Part shown: positions 22,816 through 30,419 of the stretch, piece by piece
Layout: every line of letters begins with the position of its first letter
How positions within the stretch are numbered: the first letter of the stretch is position 1
Origin: GCA-2730975 sp937893275
Lineage (GTDB): Bacteria; Verrucomicrobiota; Verrucomicrobiia; Opitutales; Seribacteraceae
Direction: 5' to 3'
Assembly (NCBI GenBank): GCA_963968595.1
Contig: CAXAHJ010000023.1
Location: forward strand, 1 to 42,784
Length of the DNA: 42,784 bases
Translations under genes and position numbers: made by a program
The notes under the pieces: model-generated
Told to the model about the DNA's origin: nothing
Database searches by the model: none
The model's input: only the letters and a program-made list of their open reading frames with translations

Positions 22816-24414
22816 TTAGGGCAGTCTCTTAACGCGTATGTTGCGGAAGAGGACCGTGCTTCCGGGATCGTGTCCTTGCAGTGCGAACGTGCCTTCGCCG
22901 AGAACTCGCTCGAAATTTTCTCCGGACTTTGCATCTGCAGGTTGTTCCCACTCGACGATGGTCTTTCCGTTGATCTTAGTCACAACTTTCTTCCCGTCGA
23001 CCTTGATGTAAATTTCGAACCACTCGTCATCTTGAGCGGGTGCCGTAAGATTGTCCTTCACGCCGTAGATACTCGCGGTTTTCTTGGGGTCGTGGTAGGT
23101 ATTGTTCACTTGGCATTCAAATCCTACTTTTGGCCAACCTTCATCTTGAAACTTGGTATGGAAGTAGATGCCTGAATTGGAGTGCGGTAGTGTCATCACC
23201 TCAGCCTTGAACTCGAAATTCTTGAAGGGTTTCTTAGCTTGGTAGAAGAGATGGCAGCGTCCCGGCGCATTGGCTACGATGCATCCATCCCTTACCTTGA
23301 AGGAATTGTCGTTCTCGTTTGCCTTCCAGCCCTTTAATGTCTTGCCGTCGAAAAGGCTTTCCCAACCTCCCTCAGCTTTCTTGTGAGATTGAGCATGATG
23401 TTGGGCTAAGATGTCACGCCCGAAGTCGCCATTGAAGTCTCTCCAGACAGCGTGTACGTGGTTGGCTCCGTTTTGCGTGCAATCGTACTCGAAGAGAAAC
23501 TTTGGTGTCTGGATACGATAATAGTGGCCTTCTCCCGGACTACGACTTCCGGCCCAAGCGAAATACGTTTCCTTGGGGTCTATGAGCGGATTTTTCTTAG
23601 TGATCTGAGCTACGATTTCAGGTCGATGTTTGGCGGCGTAAGCCTCGACTATTTCGGCCAACCAACCTTTCTGGCGAGAGTTCATTTTGGTGATCGGTAA
23701 TCCTTGCGGTGGAAAAAAGGTGTCTCGTTTTACCTCGCTGTCCCACTTAGTAAGAACGTCATCAGGGGCTTTTTCGGAAAGGATGCCGATTTCACGCTGA
23801 GGTGGAGAGAGGGATCGAGCAAGTTTGCGAGCCATGTTTTCCTCGTCGGCCAGAACCTTGAGACCCTTGAATGCACCTTCTTTCACTTCGGCTGGGTTTG
23901 TGCCGAAAAAACTGGGTGTGACTGAGAAAATACGTCCGTTAACAAGGGTGAAACTGAGAGAGAGATGATGTCCTTCGTAGCGCCAGCCCCAATTGCCCGC
24001 CTTGGAAGGTTCGCCGAAGATGCAGACATAGTACAGTTCTGGATTCCGGATGTCGCGTCCCTCCATTTGAAAGAGGATCTGCTCGAGTGTCATGATAGTG
24101 GTAGCCTCGAGATACCCACGGTGACTGAGGGCGGCGGAAAGTAGACCGTTAGCTAGAATCCGTTGCTGGGCCGTCATCAACTTTATGGGTAGGCCTTGGC
24201 GTTTGCCATCTGGTTTGATGAATTTGTCGGGTAGATAGTTCCAACGTTCCCTTTCTTTGCTGTCCCAAGTGAATAAGGACGCCTTTTTTGCCTTGTCGTC
24301 GAGCGAGGCAATAAAACGGTTGGCCGCATCGGCCATGTCTGTGGCGGGATCGTGAGCGAAAGCAGCGGATCCGAGGATCGCGCAGAAGAGGAGGCATAAC
24401 AGGGTTTTTTTCAT
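22816..24414 (-). CDS. DUF3500-DUF1080 fusion protein, exported
   Basis: A 532-residue two-domain protein with a signal peptide at residues 1-20 (KKTLLCLLFCAILGSAAFA). Residues about 21-340 match the DUF3500 family: WNYLPDKF, GNWGWRYEGHHLSLSFTLVNG and the GHYYRIQTPKFLFEYDCTQNGANHVHAVWRD tail are its recognisable parts, and DUF3500 has no established activity. A short KKAEGG linker leads to a DUF1080 domain from about residue 351, opening with LFDGKTLKGW and ending with VLFRNIRVKRL. The fusion suggests that an uncharacterised DUF3500 module acts on the same glycoside-like ligand as DUF1080, or that DUF1080 targets it to sugars (inference). The frame is continuous through the junction, so it is a real fusion. 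A 7-N8-7 inverted repeat at 24424-24445 sits just upstream. Confidence 0.92.
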   Translation of the reverse strand: MKKTLLCLLFCAILGSAAFAHDPATDMADAANRFIASLDDKAKKASLFTWDSKERERWNYLPDKFIKPDGKRQGLPIKLMTAQQRILANGLLSAALSHRGYLEATTIMTLEQILFQMEGRDIRNPELYYVCIFGEPSKAGNWGWRYEGHHLSLSFTLVNGRIFSVTPSFFGTNPAEVKEGAFKGLKVLADEENMARKLARSLSPPQREIGILSEKAPDDVLTKWDSEVKRDTFFPPQGLPITKMNSRQKGWLAEIVEAYAAKHRPEIVAQITKKNPLIDPKETYFAWAGSRSPGEGHYYRIQTPKFLFEYDCTQNGANHVHAVWRDFNGDFGRDILAQHHAQSHKKAEGGWESLFDGKTLKGWKANENDNSFKVRDGCIVANAPGRCHLFYQAKKPFKNFEFKAEVMTLPHSNSGIYFHTKFQDEGWPKVGFECQVNNTYHDPKKTASIYGVKDNLTAPAQDDEWFEIYIKVDGKKVVTKINGKTIVEWEQPADAKSGENFERVLGEGTFALQGHDPGSTVLFRNIRVKRLP

Positions 24415-24423
24415 AGTGACGGA

Positions 24424-24445
24424 TTAATGAATTATTGCTCATTAA
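24424..24445. promoter_or_regulatory. Inverted repeat TTAATGA-N8-TCATTAA before the DUF3500-DUF1080 gene
   Basis: Perfect 7-nt arms surround an 8-nt centre, ending 9 nt upstream of the ATG at 24412-24414. The arm and spacer lengths match the repeat at 21724-21745, and both share GCAATAATT on one strand. It could be an operator close to the ribosome site. The gap between this gene and the methyltransferase is divergent, so it could also serve both. Confidence 0.35.
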
Positions 24446-24510
24446 GATGTGCTAACTGCGGCACACGTCCATTGGAAAATCCTTGTTAGTGAGTGTTTTT
24501 TCGGGCGACC

Positions 24511-24540
24511 TTGACTGATCATGGTGTAGGTCGGTATTTG
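24511..24540 (+). promoter_or_regulatory. Possible promoter of the methyltransferase gene
   Basis: TTGACT at 24511-24516 is a good -35 box; 18 nt later TATTTG (24535-24540) is a poor -10 box. A start here would favour translation from the ATG at 24559 and not from an ATG at 24493, which lies upstream of it. Confidence 0.25.
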
Positions 24541-24558
24541 TTTCCTCCGTTCCAAGTA

Positions 24559-25920
24559 ATGGCAAAAAAAATACAGTCTATAAAATCCAATCTACCTGAA
24601 TCTAGTAATGGCTTTCGAGTGCTGGGGGATGACGTGGCTCTTGCTTCGGCATCTCTTTTCTCCGGTGGCGGTATCGGTGATGTTGGAATTGAATGGGGGG
24701 TGGGAGTGCCTGTGGCGGCAGCCTGTGAGCTGATCCCCTCTAGGGCCGAGCTGATTCGACTAAACTTTCCTGACACGCAAGTTTTAGAAGGCGATATTTG
24801 GAAATTGGCCAATGGCTATATAAGTGATGTTCAGAAACGTTTGGGTGGTTTGCGTCCATGGTTGCTTACACTTTCTCCACCCTGTCAAGGGATGTCCGCC
24901 AATGGAGCGGGCAGAATATCGGCGGCCATTCGTTCCGGAAAAAGAATGCCCGAAGACGAACGTAACAGGCTCGTGTTGCCGGGTATAGATGTCTTGGAGG
25001 GATTGAGACCCGATTGGTTTCTGATCGAGAATGTCCGGCGAATGGAAAATACGGTTATTCGGAACGAAAAGGGTGAACCCGAAAATATTCTCAAACTGAT
25101 AGGTCGCCGCCTGCAACCCCTTGGTTATACCATTCGCTCATCCATCGTTGATTTTCGTCGCTATGGAGTTCCACATCATCGCGAGCGTCTCATCACCATT
25201 GGTAGCCGCCTACCTTCTATTGTCCAAGGGATTCCACCTCTCTCTGATTTCTTCTCTAAAGAACTTTCGGGCCTTCATCCTCGGCCCTCCCACGGCGGGC
25301 CCGACTTGCCATCTCCCGTGACCCTTCGAGAAGCTGTTGGTCATTTACCGCAACTCGATTCCTTGAGCCAACCCATCGACCCGAAAGACGCCTATCACCG
25401 AGTCCCATCTTGGAACGAAAGCCAATACTATTGGATGAGTAATACTTCGGAAGGTAAGACCGCATTCGATAACCATGACTGCGTCTATTGCAAAACAGCG
25501 GGTCATGCACCGGAAGTTGTTTTTTGTCGATCCTGCCAAAAGCCTCTACCTAAACCAACAATATCAAAAAATGGTACAACTCGTCTCGTGCGTGGGTTTC
25601 GAACTAGCTATCGGCGGATGACTTGGGACAAGCCCGCTTCGACCATAACTATGAATAGCGGGGTGATTTCCAGCGATATGAAAGGACATCCTGACCAAAA
25701 TCGCGTTCTTTCCCTCAGAGAGATCTTGATTTTGGGTACCCTCGATCATCCTAGTTGGAATCGGGCCTATAAATTTGAAGGAGTTCGACACGGCAGGAGC
25801 CAACCTGGCTTGAACTTTTCACCGCGGTTGGTTCGCGAGGTTGTTGGCGAATCTATTCCTCCTCTAGGAATGAGCTATATTATACAACATCTCGCGGATC
25901 TCGATGGAAGACTTAAATGA
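24559..25920 (+). CDS. DNA (cytosine-5) methyltransferase with zinc-ribbon insert
   Basis: A 453-residue C5-MTase. The ATG at 24559 is chosen over one at 24493 because the extra 22 residues are not conserved-looking and lie upstream of the promoter candidate. Motifs: I, ASLFSGGGIGDVG (residues 31-43, AdoMet); IV, SPPCQGMS with Cys109 as nucleophile; VI, ENVRR (157-161); VIII, RRYGVPHHRERL (200-211); IX, WDKPASTIT (356-364); X, GESIPPLGMSY (430-440). All catalytic blocks are intact. The variable target-recognition region (about 215-350) carries an unusual CVYC-N11-CRSC pattern (Cys308, 311, 323, 326), which should fold as a zinc ribbon and might read DNA. No restriction enzyme lies next to it, so it looks orphan. 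Its stop is 6 nt from that of the convergent rapA gene. Recognition sequence unknown. Confidence 0.94.
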   Translation: MAKKIQSIKSNLPESSNGFRVLGDDVALASASLFSGGGIGDVGIEWGVGVPVAAACELIPSRAELIRLNFPDTQVLEGDIWKLANGYISDVQKRLGGLRPWLLTLSPPCQGMSANGAGRISAAIRSGKRMPEDERNRLVLPGIDVLEGLRPDWFLIENVRRMENTVIRNEKGEPENILKLIGRRLQPLGYTIRSSIVDFRRYGVPHHRERLITIGSRLPSIVQGIPPLSDFFSKELSGLHPRPSHGGPDLPSPVTLREAVGHLPQLDSLSQPIDPKDAYHRVPSWNESQYYWMSNTSEGKTAFDNHDCVYCKTAGHAPEVVFCRSCQKPLPKPTISKNGTTRLVRGFRTSYRRMTWDKPASTITMNSGVISSDMKGHPDQNRVLSLREILILGTLDHPSWNRAYKFEGVRHGRSQPGLNFSPRLVREVVGESIPPLGMSYIIQHLADLDGRLK

Positions 25921-25926
25921 CGCTCT

Positions 25927-28761
25927 TTACTCCTCTGAGTCGGTGTATTCGTTTTCCTGGGGTCCTTTGAATATTAAGCGTATGGCGTCGAGCCGAATTC
26001 TTGCTTTACTCAAAGCTTCGGCCAATTCCTGCATCTGTTTGCAAGTGAGATCGATCTCTTCTTGTCGAATGTTATCATTTATCTTGCGAAGGGCGGTGAG
26101 GCGGTCGAGTTCTCCTTGTATGGTGGTCGTCATCGATTCCGTGGCTTCTTTAATTGAATTTTTTGCCATCGCTGTAGCCATTTTTCGGGCTTTGCCGAGC
26201 ATTTTCGGGATCAGTTCTTTACCGACTTTAAAGTCATCCAGAAGGGCGTAAGGGGAGCCATCGATCATTTCGGGTAAGTCCATGGTGACTACCTCTCGAT
26301 CTTGGTTAATCAGAAAGCGCAACGGGGTAGGGGGAAGAAACCTATCTGCGTGGAGTTGTTTTGGGGCCAGTGCCTCCAATACAAAGATTGCTTCGAGGAG
26401 GAGGGATTGCTCTTCCTTGTCATCTTCCCATACGCTGAAACTGCAGTTTCCTTGCTCACTCCCGAGCAATAAATCGACAGCTCCTGTGACGATGGGATGA
26501 TCTCCGGTCAGGAGTGTTATGTCTTCCCTGCTGAGAGAGAAGCTGCGGTCGAACGTGCCCACAAGTCCTCCTTTGGGCAACCCCGGGAATCCATCGCAGT
26601 TTATCGCGGCACGACCATCCAAAAGGTAGGTGCGATTGTCCCGTTCTTCCACTCGCACCCCGAAATGATCGAACACTTCCAATAAGAAAGTTTCCAACTC
26701 AAGTGAACTGTCAGTGTCGCGAATTGAATCGACCAGCGCATCCGCCACTTCCGGTCGGTTGGAATTCAGCTCCAACAATCGATCACGACCTTTTTCCAAC
26801 TGTTCGGCAATAATCTTTCTTTGTTGCGAAGATTTTGCGATCATCTTGGCGAGCTTGTGCTCTTCCTCAACGGATTCGTTAAAGGTTTCCAGGAGTTCGC
26901 CGACCTCTTCGCCAAATTGCCGGAGCACAAGATTTCCTCCCTCGAGATGATTCTCAAAGGCATCCAGTCCATCGTGATACCAACGGGCGAGTACTTCTTC
27001 CCTACCGTTTTTCGTGTATGGAACGTAAATGTGAATTGTTTGCGTTTGACCGATCCGATCCAATCTGCCGATCCGTTGAGCAAGCAGTTCGGGGTCAACG
27101 GGCAAATCGAATAGCACGAGGTGGTGAGAGAATTGAAAGTTTCGTCCTTCACTTCCTATTTCGGAGCAGATCAATATACGTGCACCGTCTTTTTCTTCGA
27201 ACCATGCGGCATTGCGGTCTCGTTGGACGAGGGTTAACTCTTCGTGGAATACCGTACTCTTTACAGTTATCCTTTGGGCTATGGCTTGCTCGATTGCTTT
27301 GGCGTTCTCTTTGCTTTCACAAATAAGCAACACCTTGTCTTCCCCGATCTCCTCAAGCAATTTTTCCAACCACAAGACGCGTGGTTCCGGGATGAAACTT
27401 ATTGTCTCGGTGGGTTCTTCATCCTCTTCATGGTAATACAAATCCTCAAGCTCCAATTCGTCTTGGTCATCAAGTGCAGGCGGGTCTTCTTTTGGTGGGT
27501 CAAGTGGCAGTAGGTAGGCAACTCTTTTTGGAAAACCACTCATGTTTGCTCGAGTATTCCTAAAGACTACTCGGCCAGGGCCATGCCGGTCAAGTAGCGC
27601 GGACAGCAAGGTGATTTCATCCATCTCCTCGGCATCTATGTCCGGCATCGAAGCCAAGACGCTTCTTTGATCGCTTGTGAGAGGACTGCCTTCATGAAGC
27701 GCAGTTGCGATTGGCGCCACGTCGGCATAACTTTCGTTTTCGTCTAGAAAGGAAGACAGGTCCGAATATCTATTGGGGTCAAGTATTCTCAGGCGTGCGA
27801 AGTGGCTTTCGGGGCCTAACTGTTCTGGGGTCGCGGTTAGGAGCAAGACCCCTTCCGCTTTATTGGCCAAAGCCTCCACCAGTTCATATTCCCGACTCAC
27901 ATGATCTAAGGTCCACTCTAAGTGGTGAGCCTCGTCCACAACCATCAAATCCCACCCCGCCTCAAAGGCTTGTTTGGCTCGCAGGGTATTGTTGGCTAAA
28001 AAATCAATGCTGCACAACGCCAGTTGATCGTCCAAGAACGGATTTACTTTGGGATCGGAAGTCTCGATTGCGGTGCATCTTTCCTCGTCAAAGATATTCA
28101 TCCACAAGTTGAATTTCCTCAGCATCTCTACAAACCATTGGTGCACGAGAGATTCCGGAACTATAATCAAAACACGTTCGGCCCGTCCCGTTAATCGGCG
28201 GCGATGAATGATAAGACCTGCCTCAATGGTTTTACCTAGCCCGACCTCGTCCGAAAGCAATACTCTGGGTGCGGAACGATTGCAGATTTCCTGAGCAATA
28301 TAAAGTTGATGAGTAATGAGATCAATTCTCCCTCCGAGAAACCCCCTAGTGGGCGACTTTCGCAAATGGTGCATGATTTCGATGGCCTTTAGCCTTAGCC
28401 CAAAGACAAAAGCCTCGTCGAAATGTCCTGTTTGCAGGCGATCTTCCGGCCCGTTCAAGCTTATGCTGTCGCTCAAGTGAGCCTCTGGTAGTTGCCATCC
28501 TTCTCCGCAATAGAGAAGCACTCCATTTTCTTCTCGGATGGTTTCGATGAAACGTTTGGTCCCCTCGTGGTCCTCAATCTCTTGACCGACCCTGAATTGC
28601 ACTCGTTGCAACGGGGCTAGTTCGGAGACGTACAAGCGCATTTCTCCAGTAGCCGGGTAAAGGACGTGCACGCGTCCATTGGCTTCCTGTACCACTGTGC
28701 CCAGCCCTAACTCGGGTTCTGACATGCTGATCCAGCGTTGTCCCGTTTTGTATTGATTCAT
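25927..28761 (-). CDS. rapA: RNA polymerase-associated SNF2-family ATPase RapA
   Basis: A 944-residue protein that is recognisable as RapA end to end, against 968 in Escherichia coli. The N-terminal GQRWISMSEPELGLGTVV (residues 7-24) matches RapA's Tudor-like beginning. The ATPase core has Walker A DEVGLGKTIEAG (171-182), DEAHH (276-280), LLLTATPEQLG, and helicase motif VI QRIGRLDRIGQ near residue 565. The C-terminal half also follows RapA, including APKQLHADRFLPPTPLRFL and a final IRLDAIRLI stretch. RapA binds RNA polymerase and frees it from posttermination complexes (known for E. coli). No mutation in the visible ATPase blocks. The gene stands alone, convergent with the methyltransferase (6 nt apart). 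Such close similarity to the gammaproteobacterial form may reflect transfer, but the family is widespread; a tree is needed. Confidence 0.97.
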   Translation of the reverse strand: MNQYKTGQRWISMSEPELGLGTVVQEANGRVHVLYPATGEMRLYVSELAPLQRVQFRVGQEIEDHEGTKRFIETIREENGVLLYCGEGWQLPEAHLSDSISLNGPEDRLQTGHFDEAFVFGLRLKAIEIMHHLRKSPTRGFLGGRIDLITHQLYIAQEICNRSAPRVLLSDEVGLGKTIEAGLIIHRRRLTGRAERVLIIVPESLVHQWFVEMLRKFNLWMNIFDEERCTAIETSDPKVNPFLDDQLALCSIDFLANNTLRAKQAFEAGWDLMVVDEAHHLEWTLDHVSREYELVEALANKAEGVLLLTATPEQLGPESHFARLRILDPNRYSDLSSFLDENESYADVAPIATALHEGSPLTSDQRSVLASMPDIDAEEMDEITLLSALLDRHGPGRVVFRNTRANMSGFPKRVAYLLPLDPPKEDPPALDDQDELELEDLYYHEEDEEPTETISFIPEPRVLWLEKLLEEIGEDKVLLICESKENAKAIEQAIAQRITVKSTVFHEELTLVQRDRNAAWFEEKDGARILICSEIGSEGRNFQFSHHLVLFDLPVDPELLAQRIGRLDRIGQTQTIHIYVPYTKNGREEVLARWYHDGLDAFENHLEGGNLVLRQFGEEVGELLETFNESVEEEHKLAKMIAKSSQQRKIIAEQLEKGRDRLLELNSNRPEVADALVDSIRDTDSSLELETFLLEVFDHFGVRVEERDNRTYLLDGRAAINCDGFPGLPKGGLVGTFDRSFSLSREDITLLTGDHPIVTGAVDLLLGSEQGNCSFSVWEDDKEEQSLLLEAIFVLEALAPKQLHADRFLPPTPLRFLINQDREVVTMDLPEMIDGSPYALLDDFKVGKELIPKMLGKARKMATAMAKNSIKEATESMTTTIQGELDRLTALRKINDNIRQEEIDLTCKQMQELAEALSKARIRLDAIRLIFKGPQENEYTDSEE

Positions 28762-28913
28762 ACTTTGAATTGAATGAAAGGCTCGCCAATCTGATTGTTA
28801 ATCAAAGAAGGTTGGGTGCGTTGGCCATTGTCGTTGGTTTTTCTAGCCACATTCCTTTTCTGCCTCTGTAAGTGCAACTCCATTTACCGGAAAATGCGGA
28901 TCGAAGTTCAGGC

Positions 28914-30419
28914 TTACTGAGCCGATGGGACTTCGTTTACCGTATAATAGGCATGATGGTGCAGAAGCTCTTCGCCATCCCTTGAGCGGAGTGTGACGAA
29001 ATCAAATTCGTGGACATGGCCAATTTTCAGGTTCGATAGCTGAATGGTAGCTCTAAGACCACCGCTGGAAAGCCTTACTGCTTGCACGGTCGGAGCGGTT
29101 TCGTCCACCTCGGGCCCACCGTATCCGCCGTGGTAGATATGCGTGAAGGTTGAAACCTTGTAATTTTTCGGATCTTCGCCAGTTGAAATGTCCACGGGTT
29201 TTGTAAACCGTATGTCAAATCCTTGCGGAGTAATATTTATTCGCTCGATTTCAAAGGGCATACGCCCTGTCCATTGAAGTCGCTCGAGTGCGAAAGGCTT
29301 TATGCCGCGAACTGGCCAACCACGGTTAGTTCCACCGCAAAGCAAATTTCCATTGGGAGTGAATTGGACATTGAGAATACCTGTCGAGAGGCCTTCGCGA
29401 AAGGGATAACAGGCTCCTTGCCAAACCCCTTTCACTTTTTCAGTGGTGGCCCGCATTACGATGGACTGGGTGTAATCTCCAAGAAAAATCTGATTCTCGA
29501 ATGGACCGAATTTACCATTGGTTTTGTTGACAACGTACCCTGTAATCGACCTCCCCATTCTGATGTACGGAAAGACAACTGCATAAGGCACAAGTTGCTT
29601 GACTCGTTCTTTTTCGGTTGCGATGCGCCCTCCGGACTCAGGTTGGGTTGGCGAAGCACCCATGCCGGGGGCATACTTGTACCAGTTGTAACTGATGGGG
29701 TGACCCATGAAACCTCCTTCCTTTACGAATTTGAGGCTACATGAAGAATTCCATGGACCTTGGCTCTCTATGTAGAACAAGGCGCCGTGCTCATTGGGAC
29801 CGATTCCTCCGGGGCTACGAAGACCACTGGCAATTGGTATGGTCTTGCCTTTGGGAGTAATCTTCAAGGCCCATCCCCTGAAAAGGGCCCGTGAATGGTA
29901 CGATGATGACAACCCTAGGGCAACGTAGAGATTGCCTTGGGGGTCGAACTTCGAGCCAAAGGCATATTCATGGTAGTTGGCGTAGCCCCAGGCATCGGAA
30001 ATTACCTCGAATAGGTCTGCCTTGCCGTCGGTGTTGCGATCGGTTACCCGGGTCATCTCACAGCTTTGGCTCACATAGAAGGCATCGTCCTTGTAGGCCA
30101 AACCAAAAATCTCGTCGAGGCCGGAGGCGAAAAGCTCGTATTTCGGGTTGGGCTTTTCCTCGTCCACGCCGGAAAGTAAATAAATGTCGCCTCGCCGGGT
30201 ACCGATTGCGATCCGTTTGTCAGGAAGAGTTACGAAGGCGCCGGCTTCTACCACCAAGTCCTTTGGGATTGGAAGGTTGACCAATTTGTAATACTCGCGT
30301 TCCCGACTGGCTGTGCCCCACATATCGCCAACTTCTTCCGCCCAGGATGAAACATTCAGTGCTCCGGCAACAAACAAGCCCGCAAACACAGTAAGTATAG
30401 GGTTAGCGCAAAAGGTCAT
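28914..30419 (-). CDS. Six-bladed propeller, PQQ sugar dehydrogenase-like, exported
   Basis: A 501-residue protein with a Sec signal peptide at residues 1-27 (ending NVSSWA). From residue 50 it resembles the soluble glucose/sorbosone dehydrogenase propeller: RIAIGTRRGDIYLLSG, FGLAYKDDAFYVSQSCEMTRVTDRNTDGKAD, ALKITPKGKTIPIASGLRSPGG and QIFLGDYTQSIVMRAT. In Verrucomicrobiota and Planctomycetota this type is common but rarely tested. Residues about 395-501 form a separate beta-domain, with RINITPQGFDIRFTKPV and a His-rich GEELLHHHAYYTV tail, that is found beside such propellers and may bind copper or contact the cytochrome (inference). The ATG overlaps the cytochrome gene's end by 17 nt, so the two are coupled. 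It would give electrons to the haems; the substrate, probably a sugar or other alcohol, is unknown. Confidence 0.88.
   Translation of the reverse strand: MTFCANPILTVFAGLFVAGALNVSSWAEEVGDMWGTASREREYYKLVNLPIPKDLVVEAGAFVTLPDKRIAIGTRRGDIYLLSGVDEEKPNPKYELFASGLDEIFGLAYKDDAFYVSQSCEMTRVTDRNTDGKADLFEVISDAWGYANYHEYAFGSKFDPQGNLYVALGLSSSYHSRALFRGWALKITPKGKTIPIASGLRSPGGIGPNEHGALFYIESQGPWNSSCSLKFVKEGGFMGHPISYNWYKYAPGMGASPTQPESGGRIATEKERVKQLVPYAVVFPYIRMGRSITGYVVNKTNGKFGPFENQIFLGDYTQSIVMRATTEKVKGVWQGACYPFREGLSTGILNVQFTPNGNLLCGGTNRGWPVRGIKPFALERLQWTGRMPFEIERINITPQGFDIRFTKPVDISTGEDPKNYKVSTFTHIYHGGYGGPEVDETAPTVQAVRLSSGGLRATIQLSNLKIGHVHEFDFVTLRSRDGEELLHHHAYYTVNEVPSAQ

Noticed and set aside
24559..28761. A complete DISARM or BREX defence system
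   Set aside because: Only a C5 methyltransferase and RapA are present, in convergent orientation; no drmA, drmB, drmC, pglZ or brxC-like gene is near, and RapA is a housekeeping-type form.
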